64,000 nt of DNA from Candidatus Mycobacterium wuenschmannii. Lineage in GTDB: Bacteria > Actinomycetota > Actinomycetes > Mycobacteriales > Mycobacteriaceae. This document shows, one piece after another, positions 1 to 9,141 of this stretch (within the stretch, counting starts at the first letter, position 1; every line of letters begins with the position of its first letter). Under the pieces are notes generated by a model. That model saw only the letters and a program-made list of their open reading frames with translations. It searched no databases and had not been told where the DNA came from. A program made the translations under genes and the position numbers. The stretch is taken from assembly GCF_030252325.1 (NCBI RefSeq), contig NZ_CP126981.1:3658001-3722000 (forward strand), read 5' to 3'.

Positions 1-883
1 GAAACGAACCGCCGCCCGCCGCCGCGACGAACAGCATGGCGCTGCCCAGCGGCGACACCGACGCGGCGTGGCCGTTGCGCACCAGCAGCAGCACCAGTAG
101 CGAGTTGATGCCGAACACCATCCGGTGCGACGCGAGCCCGGACAGGGTGGCCGCCACGGTCGGCCGCTGCAGCACGGTCCGCACGCCGTGCAGCCAGCCG
201 GTGACCACGGCGTAGGCCACCGAACCGTGGATCGCGCGGGAGGTGTCGTCGGGACCGAGCACATGGCCGGCGAACCGCAGCGAGAACAGCAGCGCCACCA
301 GCAACGGCGCGACCACCAGCAAGATGATCGACGCGGCCCCGGTGTCGCCGGAGCCGAACAGCGCGCGCGGCACCAGCATGAAGTTGGCGCCGAGGAACGC
401 CGCGATCGCCCCGACCGCCGACGCGATCGAGTTCATCGTGACGACCTGCTCGCGCGGCACCACGTGCGGCAGCGCCGCCGACAACCCGGACGCGACGAAC
501 CGCGCCAGCCCGTTGACCACCAGCGCGCCGCACAGCACGATCGAATCACGTGCGCTCAGCGCCAAGCTGACGCCGACGGCGGCGACGGACACCACCCGGC
601 CCGCATTGGCGAAGATCAACACCAGCCGCCGGTCCCAGCGGTCCATCAGTGCCCCGGCGAACGGGCCGAGCAGCGAGTACGGCAGGAACAGCACGGCGAA
701 CGCGCCGGCGATGGCCAGCGGGCTGGACGCCCGGGCGGGGTTGAACAGCAGTGCCCCGGCGAGGCCGGCCTGGAAGAGGCCGTCGGCGAACTGGCTCGCG
801 AGCCGAAGCCGTAGCAGCCGCCAGAAGTCGGGCAGCGCGCGCACCGTTCGCCATACGGCGACCGGCGCGCTCGGATGAGTCAC
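1..883 (-). CDS. MFS transporter, 3' end beyond window (Rv0037c-like)
   Basis: This is a major facilitator superfamily membrane transporter, probably an efflux permease of the inner membrane. Reading the minus strand from a GTG at 883 gives an open frame to the window edge (about 294 residues). It opens with a short cytoplasmic arm ([20 protein letters not shown]), followed by hydrophobic segments and the MFS loop motif [10 protein letters not shown] between helices 2 and 3. The ATG at 854 is in another frame, so GTG 883 is the best start. It lies divergently from yqgE, as Rv0037c/Rv0038 do in M. tuberculosis. The C-terminal helices are missing only because the window ends. The substrate cannot be read from the sequence. 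Confidence 0.85.
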   Translation of the reverse strand, partial: MTHPSAPVAVWRTVRALPDFWRLLRLRLASQFADGLFQAGLAGALLFNPARASSPLAIAGAFAVLFLPYSLLGPFAGALMDRWDRRLVLIFANAGRVVSVAAVGVSLALSARDSIVLCGALVVNGLARFVASGLSAALPHVVPREQVVTMNSIASAVGAIAAFLGANFMLVPRALFGSGDTGAASIILLVVAPLLVALLFSLRFAGHVLGPDDTSRAIHGSVAYAVVTGWLHGVRTVLQRPTVAATLSGLASHRMVFGINSLLVLLLVRNGHAASVSPLGSAMLFVAAAGGGSF

Positions 884-1001
884 GGAACCTGCTTCCCGAT
901 TGGTCGGGCGATTATCGAGCGCCTGTCACAACACTACAAATTCTGGCCGACCGCGCTTCGGGTTGACCACCGCCGTCGGGCCCGGGTGCCATGATGGTCG
1001 G

Positions 1002-1607
1002 GTGGCGCAGCCCGAGGACCCAGAGGATTTCATTGCCCCTGCCGCACATCGAGTGCGCGCGGGCACCTTGCTGCTGGCCAACACCGATCTGCTCGAGCCG
1101 ACGTTCCGGCGCAGCGTGATCTACATCGTCGAGCACAACGACGGGGGCACGCTCGGCGTGGTGCTCAACCGGCCCAGCGAGACGGCGGTCTACAACGTGC
1201 TGCCGCAGTGGACCGACCTGGCGTCGAAGCCGAAGACGATGTTTATCGGCGGGCCGGTCAAGCGCGATGCGGCGCTGTGCCTGGCGGTGTTGCGGGTCGG
1301 CGCGGTTCCCGACGACGTGCCCGGCCTGCGCCATGTGGCCGGCCGGATGGCGATGGTCGACCTGGACGCCGACCCCGAGGCGATCGGCGCCGCGGTCGAG
1401 GGTGTCCGGATTTTCGCCGGCTACTCGGGTTGGACGATCGGCCAACTCGAAGGTGAGATCGAGCGCGACGACTGGATTGTGTTGTCCGCGTTGCCTTCTG
1501 ACGTGTTGGTCGAGCCGCGGGTGGACCTGTGGGGACGCGTGCTGCGCCGTCAGCCGCAACCGCTGGCGATGCTCGCGACGCACCCGATCGACGTCAGCCG
1601 CAACTAG
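1002..1607 (+). CDS. YqgE/AlgH family protein (Rv0038-like)
   Basis: A 201-residue UPF0301/YqgE-AlgH protein, about the length of the mycobacterial family. Its molecular function is not established. The frame opens further upstream, but the GTG at 1002 gives the family N-terminus (VAQPEDPEDF). The nearby ATGs at 991 and 994 are out of frame. Family features are visible: GTLLLANTDLLEPTFRRSVI near the N-terminus, the NDGGTLGVVLNRP segment, FIGGPV, and the C-terminal YSGWTIGQLEGEI. The stop lies in the first base triplets of a 55-bp tandem duplication shared with the convergent gene. Confidence 0.9.
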   Translation: MAQPEDPEDFIAPAAHRVRAGTLLLANTDLLEPTFRRSVIYIVEHNDGGTLGVVLNRPSETAVYNVLPQWTDLASKPKTMFIGGPVKRDAALCLAVLRVGAVPDDVPGLRHVAGRMAMVDLDADPEAIGAAVEGVRIFAGYSGWTIGQLEGEIERDDWIVLSALPSDVLVEPRVDLWGRVLRRQPQPLAMLATHPIDVSRN

Positions 1608-1712
1608 GGCGATCGCGAGGCCGGTGTTTTTCCGGTCGAAGCGGGTCGCCCTTTCAGACTAGGGCGATCGCGAGGCCGGTGTTTTTCCGGTCGAAGCGGG
1701 TCGCCCTTTCAG
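1603..1712. repeat. Perfect 55-bp tandem duplication carrying a hairpin between convergent genes
   Basis: Bases 1603-1657 are repeated exactly at 1658-1712. Each copy holds an inverted repeat (AGGGCGA at 1606-1612 with TCGCCCT at 1646-1652, and the same at 1661 and 1701) enclosing an inner CCGG...CCGG pair around a T5 run, so each copy can act as a bidirectional terminator. Each copy begins ACTAG. In copy 1 TAG is the yqgE stop; in copy 2 CTA is the minus-strand stop of the symporter gene. Before the duplication the two convergent genes would have shared one CTAG as overlapping stops. Confidence 0.9.
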
Positions 1713-2711
1713 CGAGCCGGGACTAAGCGGGCGCGGCGGCGGGTTCGTCGTCGTGGGAGTCGCGCGAGAGCCGCTCGCGATCACCGAGCACACGATCAGC
1801 TGGATCTGGTGAAAGATCATCAGCGGCAACATGATCACGCCGACGGTCGCGGCGGGGAAGAACACCAGTGCCATCGGGAGCCCGGACGCCAGGCTCTTCT
1901 TCGACCCGCAGAACAGCAGCACGATGCTGTCGCCGCGGTCCAGGCCCACCAGGCGGCCGACGAACCAGGTCAACGCCAGCACCAGCGCCAGCAGCAGCGC
2001 GTCGACCACCGTGACGACGGCCAGCTTCCACGGATCCACGCTGGCCCAGATGTGTTCGACCATGCCCATCGAGAATGCGGTGTAGACCACCACCAGAATC
2101 GACCCGCGGTCGACGGCCTTGGTCAGCGCGGCGTGCCGCAGGACCCAGTCGGCGATCCACGGCCGCATCAACTGGCCCGCCACGAACGGCAGCAGCAACT
2201 GCACCAGCACGTCGCGCACGGCGGTGGCGTCCATTCGGGCCCCGCCGCTGGTGTTCATCAGCAGCACGACCAGCAGCGGTGTCAGCGCGATCCCGACGAT
2301 GTTGGACACTGAAGCGCTCACCAGGGCGGCCGAAACATTGCCCCGCGCAATCGATGTGAACGCGATCGAGGACTGCACCGTCGACGGCACCAGGCACAGG
2401 AACAGCAGCCCGTTGTACAGATCGAGGTTCAGCGCCCATGGCACCAGGCCTCGGCAGGCCACGCCGAGCAGCGGGAACACCACGAAGGTGGTGGCCAGCA
2501 CCAACAGGTGCAGCTGCCAGCGCTTCACGCCCTGCCAGGCCTGCTGCGGCGAAAGCCGCGCGCCGTAGAGCCAAAACAGCAGGGCGATAACGACTTTCGC
2601 GGCCACCGACATGACATCGGCAAAGGCGCCACGAGCCGGGAACAACGCCGCGAGCGCGACGGTGGCCGCCATGGCCAGCAGAAAAGTGTCGATCGGCAGC
2701 TTCTTCAGCAT
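1659..2711 (-). CDS. Bile acid:sodium symporter-like (SBF-like) transporter
   Basis: A 350-residue polytopic membrane protein of the SBF-like branch of bile acid:sodium symporters (the SLC10A7/YfeH group). About ten hydrophobic helices are visible, beginning LPIDTFLLAMAATVALAALF. The conserved LCLVPSTVQSSIAFTSIARGN segment and the late FCGSKKSLASGLPMA segment match that family's central and C-terminal motifs. I start at the ATG at 2711; upstream codons in the same frame run through the next gene. The last residues (SPGSLKGRPASTGK onward) are encoded by the second copy of the tandem duplication, so the terminator hairpin lies inside the coding end. The physiological substrate is unknown. Confidence 0.85.
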   Translation of the reverse strand: MLKKLPIDTFLLAMAATVALAALFPARGAFADVMSVAAKVVIALLFWLYGARLSPQQAWQGVKRWQLHLLVLATTFVVFPLLGVACRGLVPWALNLDLYNGLLFLCLVPSTVQSSIAFTSIARGNVSAALVSASVSNIVGIALTPLLVVLLMNTSGGARMDATAVRDVLVQLLLPFVAGQLMRPWIADWVLRHAALTKAVDRGSILVVVYTAFSMGMVEHIWASVDPWKLAVVTVVDALLLALVLALTWFVGRLVGLDRGDSIVLLFCGSKKSLASGLPMALVFFPAATVGVIMLPLMIFHQIQLIVCSVIASGSRATPTTTNPPPRPLSPGSLKGRPASTGKTPASRSP

Positions 2712-2722
2712 GCGAACGCCGG

Positions 2723-3064
2723 TCAGTGGCAGGTCAGGGTGCAACCGGCACAGGCGCCGCCGCAGCTCCCGGCGTTCTCCTCCTGGCGCAGCGCGTAGCG
2801 CGCGGTCTGGTACGACCCTGCGGCGACGGTTCCCAGCGCACCCGCAATGCAGACGCATACGACGGTCAGCGCGGTGGCCGGCGGCGCGGCCAGGGCCACC
2901 GCCCCGGCGACGGCCAGCATGGTGGCGGCGGCCAGTTGGGGCGGCGCGACCGAACGCATCACCAGTCCGGCGGTGCTGGTGACGGCGGGACGGGTCAGCG
3001 ACCGCAGTCCGAGAACGGCCAGAACACCCGCCGCGCAGACGCACAGCACTCCCGTGATGAGCAT
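2723..3064 (-). CDS. Small membrane protein with Cys-rich tail (Rv0039c-like)
   Basis: A 113-residue protein of unknown function, equivalent in place and size to Rv0039c. It has an N-terminal membrane helix (MLITGVLCVCAAGVLAVLGL), two further hydrophobic stretches around residues 42-85, and a cysteine-rich end (CGGACAGCTLTCH) that could bind metal or form disulfides. It lies 11 nt upstream of the symporter gene and overlaps the end of the mtc28 frame by 70 nt, so the three are probably co-transcribed. Confidence 0.75.
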   Translation of the reverse strand: MLITGVLCVCAAGVLAVLGLRSLTRPAVTSTAGLVMRSVAPPQLAAATMLAVAGAVALAAPPATALTVVCVCIAGALGTVAAGSYQTARYALRQEENAGSCGGACAGCTLTCH

Positions 3065-4035
3065 GGGGACACCATACGAGGCGTCCGCGCCGGGTGCAGC
3101 GCCCGGTTGGTCAGCGCGTGGGCGCCGCCGGTGGTGGGACGGCCGGGGCCGGGGCTGGGGAGCGGCCGGGCCTGCGGGGGAGCAACGGGGGCCGGGCCGC
3201 TGGCGGGCGGGTTGGACCCGGGCGCGCCCGCGCGGAACCCGTTGACGATGCCGTCGGTGGCCTGCGCCTCCCCGACGCCGCCGCCGGCCTCGGTGGTGAC
3301 GGACAGTGAGACCAGGTACTTGTCCGGTCCGGACGTGACGATGACGTGGCGCCGCGAGGTGTTCAGCGTCATCTCGTTCTGCCGGAAGGTGCCCTCGATG
3401 AGCGCCGACGGGGAGCCGTTGTAATCGACCAGCGAGGCGTCGGTGTTGCGCCAGGCCGGCAGCTGCTGGGTGTCGATGTAGCCGTGCGAGATGGCCTCAT
3501 GCGGATCGAAATCCCCGACCAGTCGGTACACCACGAGCTGGGCGTTGGGGGCGTACAGGCTCGGGCTGCGGCGGTTGGCGATCACCACGAACGCGTCCGG
3601 GACGTTGGGGTCGGGAACCTGCGTCCAGCCCTGCGGCACCGGCAGCACGAGGTCGAGGGCGTTGAAGCCGGCGGCCTTCTGCGGCTCCATTTTGACGCCC
3701 TTGCCGTTGAAGAACTCGCGCAACGTGCCGGCGGTCGCGGGCATCAGCGCCGGTGGGACGGCAGCCGCGGGGGGAGGCGCCGGCACGGGTGCGACGGGCG
3801 CCGCGGCGGGCACGGCCAGGGGGGCCTGCGGCGCGAGGCCGGGCATCGGGTTGCCGAGCGCGCCGGGCACGGCCTGCGGGACCTGCGGTACGGGCGCGGG
3901 AACCGGGACGGGGCCGGGCCGGGGCGGGAACACCGGATCGGCCGACGCGATGGGGCAGGCAACGCTGAGCACGCCGGCGGCACCGACGGCCAGACCCGCG
4001 ACCGTTGCTCGCCAGCTACGGGGCATGTGCTTCAT
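2995..4035 (-). CDS. mtc28: Secreted proline-rich antigen Mtc28, LpqN-type domain
   Basis: An exported protein, orthologue of the M. tuberculosis 28-kDa proline-rich antigen (Rv0040c). The ATG at 4035 gives a signal peptide (basic MKHMPRSWR, hydrophobic core, cleavage after IASA). A Pro/Ala/Val-rich linker follows at about residues 33-100, then a globular LpqN/LpqT-type domain from about 105 to 275 (FFNGKGVKM, LPVPQGWTQVPDP, SPSLYAPNAQLVVYRLVGDFD). No lipobox is visible, so it is probably secreted rather than lipidated. The last 40 or so residues look unlike the rest and overlap the next gene by 70 nt; either read-through or a late frameshift extends the frame. The total of 346 residues is longer than I recall for Rv0040c (about 310). 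Confidence 0.85.
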   Translation of the reverse strand: MKHMPRSWRATVAGLAVGAAGVLSVACPIASADPVFPPRPGPVPVPAPVPQVPQAVPGALGNPMPGLAPQAPLAVPAAAPVAPVPAPPPAAAVPPALMPATAGTLREFFNGKGVKMEPQKAAGFNALDLVLPVPQGWTQVPDPNVPDAFVVIANRRSPSLYAPNAQLVVYRLVGDFDPHEAISHGYIDTQQLPAWRNTDASLVDYNGSPSALIEGTFRQNEMTLNTSRRHVIVTSGPDKYLVSLSVTTEAGGGVGEAQATDGIVNGFRAGAPGSNPPASGPAPVAPPQARPLPSPGPGRPTTGGAHALTNRALHPARTPRMVSPCSSRECCASARRVFWPFSDCGR

Positions 4036-4229
4036 GAGAGGGTCCTTCCGAGGGTGCTCGGGTCGTTTCGAAGTCGCAGAAAGCGACTGTAACCAGCGGG
4101 AAGTCGTGGCTTCCAGGACTGCAATCGACCTTTGACCCACCTGGAACCAACCCCTGACCGGTCCGCAATCCAACCGAGACCGTCGACGGTCGGCGGGTCG
4201 CTCGACGTCGTCCTTATAACCTGTTGGGC

Positions 4230-7073
4230 GTGACCGACTCCGACCCCGACGCACCGCGGTACCGCTACACCGCGGACCTGGCCGGCCGCATCGAACAGAC
4301 CTGGCAGGACAACTGGAACCGGCTGGGGACCTTCAACGTGCCCAATCCCGTCGGCTCGCTGGCGCCGGCCGACGGCGCCCCGGTGCCCGACGACAAGATG
4401 TTCGTCCAGGACATGTTCCCCTACCCCTCGGGGGAGGGTCTGCACGTCGGGCACCCGCTCGGTTACATCGCCACCGACGTCTACGCCCGCTACTTCCGGA
4501 TGCTGGGCCGTAACGTGTTGCACGCCTTGGGCTTCGACGCTTTTGGACTGCCCGCCGAGCAGTACGCGGTGCAGACCGGCACCCACCCTCGCACGCGGAC
4601 CGAGGCGAACATCGTCAACTTCCGGCGCCAGCTCGGCCGGCTGGGCTTCGGGCACGACAACCGCCGCAGCTTCTCCACCACCGACGTCGACTTCTACAAG
4701 TGGACCCAGTGGATCTTCCTGCAGATCTACAACGCGTGGTTCGACACCGACGCCGCCAAGGCCCGGCCCATCGCTGAGCTGATCGCCGAATTCGATTCCG
4801 GCGCGCGCTCATTGGATGACGGTCGCCCGTGGTCGGCGCTATCGACCGGCGAACGCGCCGACGTGATCGACAGCCATCGCTTGGTCTACCAGACCGAGTC
4901 GATGGTCAACTGGTGTCCGGGCCTGGGCACCGTACTGGCCAACGAGGAGGTCACCGCCGACGGCCGCAGCGAACGCGGTAACTTCCCGGTGTTCCGGAAG
5001 CGACTGCGGCAGTGGATGATGCGCATCACCGCCTACTCCGACCGACTGCTCGACGACCTCGACGTGCTGGACTGGCCGGAGAAGGTCAAGACCATGCAAC
5101 GCAACTGGATCGGGCGATCCACCGGCGCGGAGGCGCTGTTCTCGTCGGCTGCCGGCGACATCGAGGTATTCACCACCCGGCCCGATACCCTGTTCGGCGC
5201 AACGTATCTGGTGTTGGCGCCCGAACACGAACTGGTCGACGGCCTGGTCGCGGCGCACTGGCCGGACGGGGTGAACGCGCACTGGACCTACGGCGCCGAC
5301 ACACCTGCGCAGGCCGTCGCCGACTACCGCCAGGCGATCGCCGCGAAGTCCGACCTGGAGCGCCAGGAGAACAAGACCAAGACCGGCGTCTTCCTCGGCG
5401 CGTACGCCACCAATCCGGCCAACGGTGGGCAGGTGCCGGTCTTCATCGCCGACTACGTGCTGGCCGGCTACGGCACCGGCGCGATCATGGCGGTGCCTGG
5501 TCACGACCAGCGGGACTGGGAGTTCGCCAACGCGTTCGGCCTGCCGGTCGTGGAAGTCATTGCCGGCGGCGATGTTTCGCTGGGCGCCTACGCCGGCGAC
5601 GGCACCCTGGTCAACTCGGACTACCTCAATGGGTTCGACGTCGCCGCGGCCAAGCAGACCATCACCGAGCGGTTGGAGTCCGAGGGCCGCGGCCGGGCCC
5701 GCATCGAATACAAGCTGCGGGACTGGCTGTTCGCGCGGCAACGCTACTGGGGCGAACCGTTCCCGATCGTCTACGACGACGACGGTCGTGCGCACGCGCT
5801 CGACGACGCGGCGCTGCCAGTAGAACTGCCGGACGTGCCGGACTACTCGCCGGTGCTGTTCGACCCCGACGACGCCGGCAGTGAGCCGTCGCCGCCGCTG
5901 GGCAAGGCCACCGACTGGGTGAACGTCGAACTCGATCTCGGCGACGGCCTGCGGCACTACGCCCGTGACACCAACGTCATGCCGCAGTGGGCGGGCAGCT
6001 CCTGGTACGAGCTGCGCTACACCGACCCGCACAACCCGGATCGGTTCTGCGGCAAGGAAAACGAGGCTTACTGGATGGGCCCGCGACCCGCCGAGCATGG
6101 GCCGAACGACCCGGGCGGGGTCGACCTCTACGTCGGCGGCGCCGAGCACGCCGTGCTGCACCTGCTGTATTCGCGGTTCTGGCACAAGGTGCTCTACGAC
6201 CTCGGCCATGTCAGTTCCCGCGAGCCCTACCGGCGATTGATCAACCAGGGCTATATCCAGGCGTTCGCCTACACCGACGCTCGTGGTGCGTATGTGACGG
6301 CCGCCGACGTGGTGGAGCGCCTCGGCAAGTTCTTCCACCCGGGAGAGGGCGAGGAGATCGAGGTCTTCCAGGAATTCGGCAAGATCGGTAAGAGCCTGAA
6401 GAATTCGATCTCGCCGGACGAGATGTGCGACGACTACGGCGCCGACACCCTGCGGGTGTACGAGATGTCGATGGGTCCGATCGAGGCGTCGCGGCCGTGG
6501 GCGACCAAGGATGTCGTTGGCGCGCAACGTTTCCTGCAGCGGGCCTGGCGGTTGGTGATCGACGAGGGCTCCGGCGCGGCCCGGGTCACCGACACCGACC
6601 TGGACACCGCGACGCTGCGGCTGCTACACCGGACCATCGCCGGGGTGTCCGAAGACTATGCGGCACTGCGCAATAACACCGCGGTCGCCAAGCTGATCGA
6701 ATACACCAACCACCTGACCAAGCAGCACCGCGACTCGGTGCCGCGGGCGGCGGCCGAGCCCCTGGTGCTGATGCTGGCCCCCGTTGCGCCGCACCTCGCG
6801 GAGGAATTGTGGCAGCGGCTCGGACATTCCGACTCGCTGGCCCACGGGCCGTTCCCGGTGGCCGATCCGGCGTACCTGGTCGAGGACTCGGTGGAATACC
6901 CGGTTCAGGTCAACGGCAAGGTGCGTGGCCGAATCACGGTATCCGCCAACGCCGCTGCCGACGCCGTGGAGGCCGCCGCGCTGGCCGACGAGAAGGTGCA
7001 GGCATTCCTGGCCGGCGGCGCCCCGAAAAAGGTGATCGTGGTTCCCGGCAAGATGGTCAACCTCGTCGTCTAG
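4230..7073 (+). CDS. leuS: Leucyl-tRNA synthetase
   Basis: Class Ia aminoacyl-tRNA synthetase that charges tRNA-Leu in the cytoplasm. The 947-residue product has the HIGH box as LHVGH within [15 protein letters not shown], the CP1 editing domain ([37 protein letters not shown]), the [21 protein letters not shown] segment and the KMSKS loop as KIGKS. The C-terminus (VNGKVRG...[14 protein letters not shown]) is the tRNA-binding domain. The start is GTG 4230 (VTDSDPD); a TTG two codons upstream is less likely. A TATAAC at 4215-4220 lies 9 nt upstream of the GTG and no Shine-Dalgarno is visible, which would fit a nearly leaderless transcript. Confidence 0.97.
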   Translation: MTDSDPDAPRYRYTADLAGRIEQTWQDNWNRLGTFNVPNPVGSLAPADGAPVPDDKMFVQDMFPYPSGEGLHVGHPLGYIATDVYARYFRMLGRNVLHALGFDAFGLPAEQYAVQTGTHPRTRTEANIVNFRRQLGRLGFGHDNRRSFSTTDVDFYKWTQWIFLQIYNAWFDTDAAKARPIAELIAEFDSGARSLDDGRPWSALSTGERADVIDSHRLVYQTESMVNWCPGLGTVLANEEVTADGRSERGNFPVFRKRLRQWMMRITAYSDRLLDDLDVLDWPEKVKTMQRNWIGRSTGAEALFSSAAGDIEVFTTRPDTLFGATYLVLAPEHELVDGLVAAHWPDGVNAHWTYGADTPAQAVADYRQAIAAKSDLERQENKTKTGVFLGAYATNPANGGQVPVFIADYVLAGYGTGAIMAVPGHDQRDWEFANAFGLPVVEVIAGGDVSLGAYAGDGTLVNSDYLNGFDVAAAKQTITERLESEGRGRARIEYKLRDWLFARQRYWGEPFPIVYDDDGRAHALDDAALPVELPDVPDYSPVLFDPDDAGSEPSPPLGKATDWVNVELDLGDGLRHYARDTNVMPQWAGSSWYELRYTDPHNPDRFCGKENEAYWMGPRPAEHGPNDPGGVDLYVGGAEHAVLHLLYSRFWHKVLYDLGHVSSREPYRRLINQGYIQAFAYTDARGAYVTAADVVERLGKFFHPGEGEEIEVFQEFGKIGKSLKNSISPDEMCDDYGADTLRVYEMSMGPIEASRPWATKDVVGAQRFLQRAWRLVIDEGSGAARVTDTDLDTATLRLLHRTIAGVSEDYAALRNNTAVAKLIEYTNHLTKQHRDSVPRAAAEPLVLMLAPVAPHLAEELWQRLGHSDSLAHGPFPVADPAYLVEDSVEYPVQVNGKVRGRITVSANAAADAVEAAALADEKVQAFLAGGAPKKVIVVPGKMVNLVV

Positions 7074-7081
7074 CCGCGAGC

Positions 7082-7131
7082 CTGAAGTCAGGGTCGCGGA
7101 TGCCGCGAGATCGCAGCCCTGGCTTCAGTTT
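7082..7131 (+). terminator. Hairpin terminator after leuS
   Basis: CTGAAG-T-CAGGG (7082-7093) pairs with CCCTG-G-CTTCAG (7117-7128) and is followed by TTT. It sits 9 nt after the leuS stop and before the convergent dehydrogenase, so it could serve both transcripts. Confidence 0.65.
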
Positions 7132-7145
7132 CGCGGCAAAGGCGT

Positions 7146-7814
7146 CTATCCGCGAGGTCGCAGGATGACCTCCTGCAGATGCCCGTCGGGCGGGGTCGCC
7201 ACCGCCTGCGCGACGGCCGCGGCGACGGTCTCGGCCCGCAGGAACTTCGCGGCGTCGTAGTCGCCGCCCTCATAGGACACCAGCTCGCGCTGCATGTCGG
7301 TGTCGGTGCGGCCGGGGTAGACGGTGGTGACCCGCAGGTCCGGCTCGCTCAGCCGCAGCGAATCGGCGAACGCGCGCAGCGCGAACTTGCTCGCCGAATA
7401 CGACGCCATGTTCTCCGAGGCCTTGCGGCCCGACCCAGAGTTGATGAACACGACCTGACCGTGCGCCTTGCGCAGCGCCGGCAGCAGCGCCAATGTAACG
7501 GCAACGGCACCAACGACATTCACGTCGAAGGTGGTGCGCCACTGCTCGACGGTGGACTCGGCGATGCGCCCGGGCAGCGACACCCCCGCGTTGTGCACCA
7601 GCACGTCGAGTTCGCCGATGGTCGCCGTCGCGTCCGCGATCGCGTCGGCGTCGGTCACGTCGAGGGGAAGTGTCGTCGCGCCGAGCTGCTCCGCGGTGGC
7701 CTGCAGCGCGGGCGACGGCCGTCCGGCCAGCAACAAGGTGTGGGTGGGTGCCAGGGCATCGGCGATCGCGGCGCCGATTCCACGGCTGGCACCGGTGATG
7801 AGTGCGGTCCGCAT
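7146..7814 (-). CDS. Short-chain dehydrogenase/reductase
   Basis: A cytoplasmic NAD(P)-dependent oxidoreductase of the classical SDR fold, 222 residues. It shows the cofactor motif TGASRGIG at residues 7-14, the structural NAG in VLVHNAGVSLPGR, an active-site serine in FINSGSG and the catalytic YSASK. The ATG at 7814 puts the Rossmann strand (MRTALITGAS) at the N-terminus as usual; in-frame codons upstream add only low-complexity Pro/Arg. The substrate cannot be predicted. It lies 31 nt downstream of the MarR gene on the same strand, so co-transcription is likely. Confidence 0.9.
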   Translation of the reverse strand: MRTALITGASRGIGAAIADALAPTHTLLLAGRPSPALQATAEQLGATTLPLDVTDADAIADATATIGELDVLVHNAGVSLPGRIAESTVEQWRTTFDVNVVGAVAVTLALLPALRKAHGQVVFINSGSGRKASENMASYSASKFALRAFADSLRLSEPDLRVTTVYPGRTDTDMQRELVSYEGGDYDAAKFLRAETVAAAVAQAVATPPDGHLQEVILRPRG

Positions 7815-7845
7815 AGAAGCCACGCTACCTTTGCGCGGCAACGAT

Positions 7846-8355
7846 TTACGCGGTGGCGTCTCCGTTGGCGGCCGCGGCCGGGGTGGCCACGGCCTCACTG
7901 GCGGCCAACCGCTCTAGCGGAGCCAGGGCCTTGGTCAATGCCTCGACCTCGGAGCCATCCAGATTGCCGATCAGCGCGGCCAGCGCGGTGATGCGGTTGC
8001 TCAGCGATTCGCGGTGAACCGCCAGGCCGCGCGGGGTGATGTCGACGAGCACCGCGCGCAGGTCCGAGGGGTCGCGGGACCGCTTCACCAGGCCGATCTT
8101 CTCCAGCCGGCGAATCGCGACTGTGGTGGTGGGGGTTCGGACCCGCTCGTGCGCGGCCAGATCGGTCATCCGGATCGGCCCGCGGTCCAGCAGCGTCACC
8201 AGAATCGACAGCTGGGCCAGCGTCAGGTCCTGGGCGGCTTCCTTGCCGGCGCTGGGATCGCCGCGGCGCAGGATGGAGAACAGTTTGGAGAGCGTACGGT
8301 GAAGCCCCTCCGCGAGCTCGATGAGCTCAGGGCTGGTAGCCCCAGTCTCCGTCAT
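7846..8355 (-). CDS. MarR-family transcriptional regulator (Rv0042c-like)
   Basis: A 169-residue winged-helix regulator. The winged helix-turn-helix spans about residues 45-110: LTLAQLSILVTLLDRGPIRMTDLAAH, the recognition helix RVRTPTTTVAIRRLEKIGLV and the wing KRSRDPSDLRAVLVDITPRG. The C-terminal Ala-rich tail (about 15 residues) is probably disordered. It matches Rv0042c in position beside leuS. Reading upstream of its ATG, TAGACT lies 8 nt before the start, so it may be transcribed from its own promoter as a leaderless message. The ligand is unknown; the downstream SDR gene is a natural target. Confidence 0.9.
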   Translation of the reverse strand: MTETGATSPELIELAEGLHRTLSKLFSILRRGDPSAGKEAAQDLTLAQLSILVTLLDRGPIRMTDLAAHERVRTPTTTVAIRRLEKIGLVKRSRDPSDLRAVLVDITPRGLAVHRESLSNRITALAALIGNLDGSEVEALTKALAPLERLAASEAVATPAAAANGDATA

Positions 8356-8409
8356 AGTTCGACAGTCTAACCTGTCGCCTGTTCAAGGGCCCGCAAATGG
8401 CCTTCGTGC

Positions 8410-9141
8410 TCATAGCACCTGTGACAAGAAGCGCTGCAAACGCTCGGTCGCCGCTGCCTCGAAGATCTGCGCCGGCGGCCCGGTCTCCACGACCTGACCG
8501 TGGTCCATGAACACCACGGCGTCGGATGTCGACCTGGCGAACGCCATTTCGTGGGTCACCACCAGCATCGTCATGCCGTCAGAACCCAGGTCGGCGATCA
8601 ACGCGAGGATGCCCTTGACCAGTTCGGGATCCAGCGCCGAGGTGGCCTCGTCGAACAGCATCACCTGGGGCTCCATCGCCAGCGCGCGGGCGATCGCCAC
8701 CCGCTGCTGTTGACCACCCGACAGCGCGCCGGGGCGGCTGTCGGCCTTGTGCTTCATGCCGACGCGGTCGAGGTGGGCCAGCGCCAACTCCCGGGCCGCG
8801 TCGCCGGAGAGCCGTTTGAGCTTGCGCGGTGCCAACGTTACGTTGTCGAGCACGCTGAGATGCGGGAACAGATTGAAGTGCTGGAACACCATGCCGATCC
8901 GCTGCCGCACCGCGTCGGGATCCTCGGTCAGGACGGATGTGCCGTCGAGCAGGATGTCGCCCTGGTCGGGTTCGTGCAGCCGGTTCAGCGTGCGCATCAG
9001 CGTCGACTTGCCCGATCCCGACGGCCCGATCACCGCGACGGTCTTGCCGGCGGGCGCGGTGATGTCGACGCCGCGCAACACCTTGTTGTGGCCGAATGCC
9101 AGGTGAATTCCCTTGCCGGCCAACGACACCGAGCCGGTCAT
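8410..9141 (-). CDS. Polar amino acid ABC transporter, ATP-binding protein
   Basis: A GlnQ/HisP-type ATPase of 243 residues. It has Walker A GPSGSGKST (residues 38-46), the Q-loop segment GMVFQHFNLFPHLSVLDNV, signature LSGGQQQRVAIARALA, Walker B VMLFDEATSALDP and the H-loop VVTHEMAFA. The last is typical of the polar amino-acid uptake class. Its ATG overlaps the TGA of the upstream binding-protein/permease gene by 4 nt (9138-9141), so the two are translationally coupled and form one importer. Confidence 0.93.
   Translation of the reverse strand: MTGSVSLAGKGIHLAFGHNKVLRGVDITAPAGKTVAVIGPSGSGKSTLMRTLNRLHEPDQGDILLDGTSVLTEDPDAVRQRIGMVFQHFNLFPHLSVLDNVTLAPRKLKRLSGDAARELALAHLDRVGMKHKADSRPGALSGGQQQRVAIARALAMEPQVMLFDEATSALDPELVKGILALIADLGSDGMTMLVVTHEMAFARSTSDAVVFMDHGQVVETGPPAQIFEAAATERLQRFLSQVL

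Noticed and set aside
4839..6527. 562-residue minus-strand frame opposite leuS
   Set aside because: A high-G+C antisense shadow of leuS with no recognisable fold.
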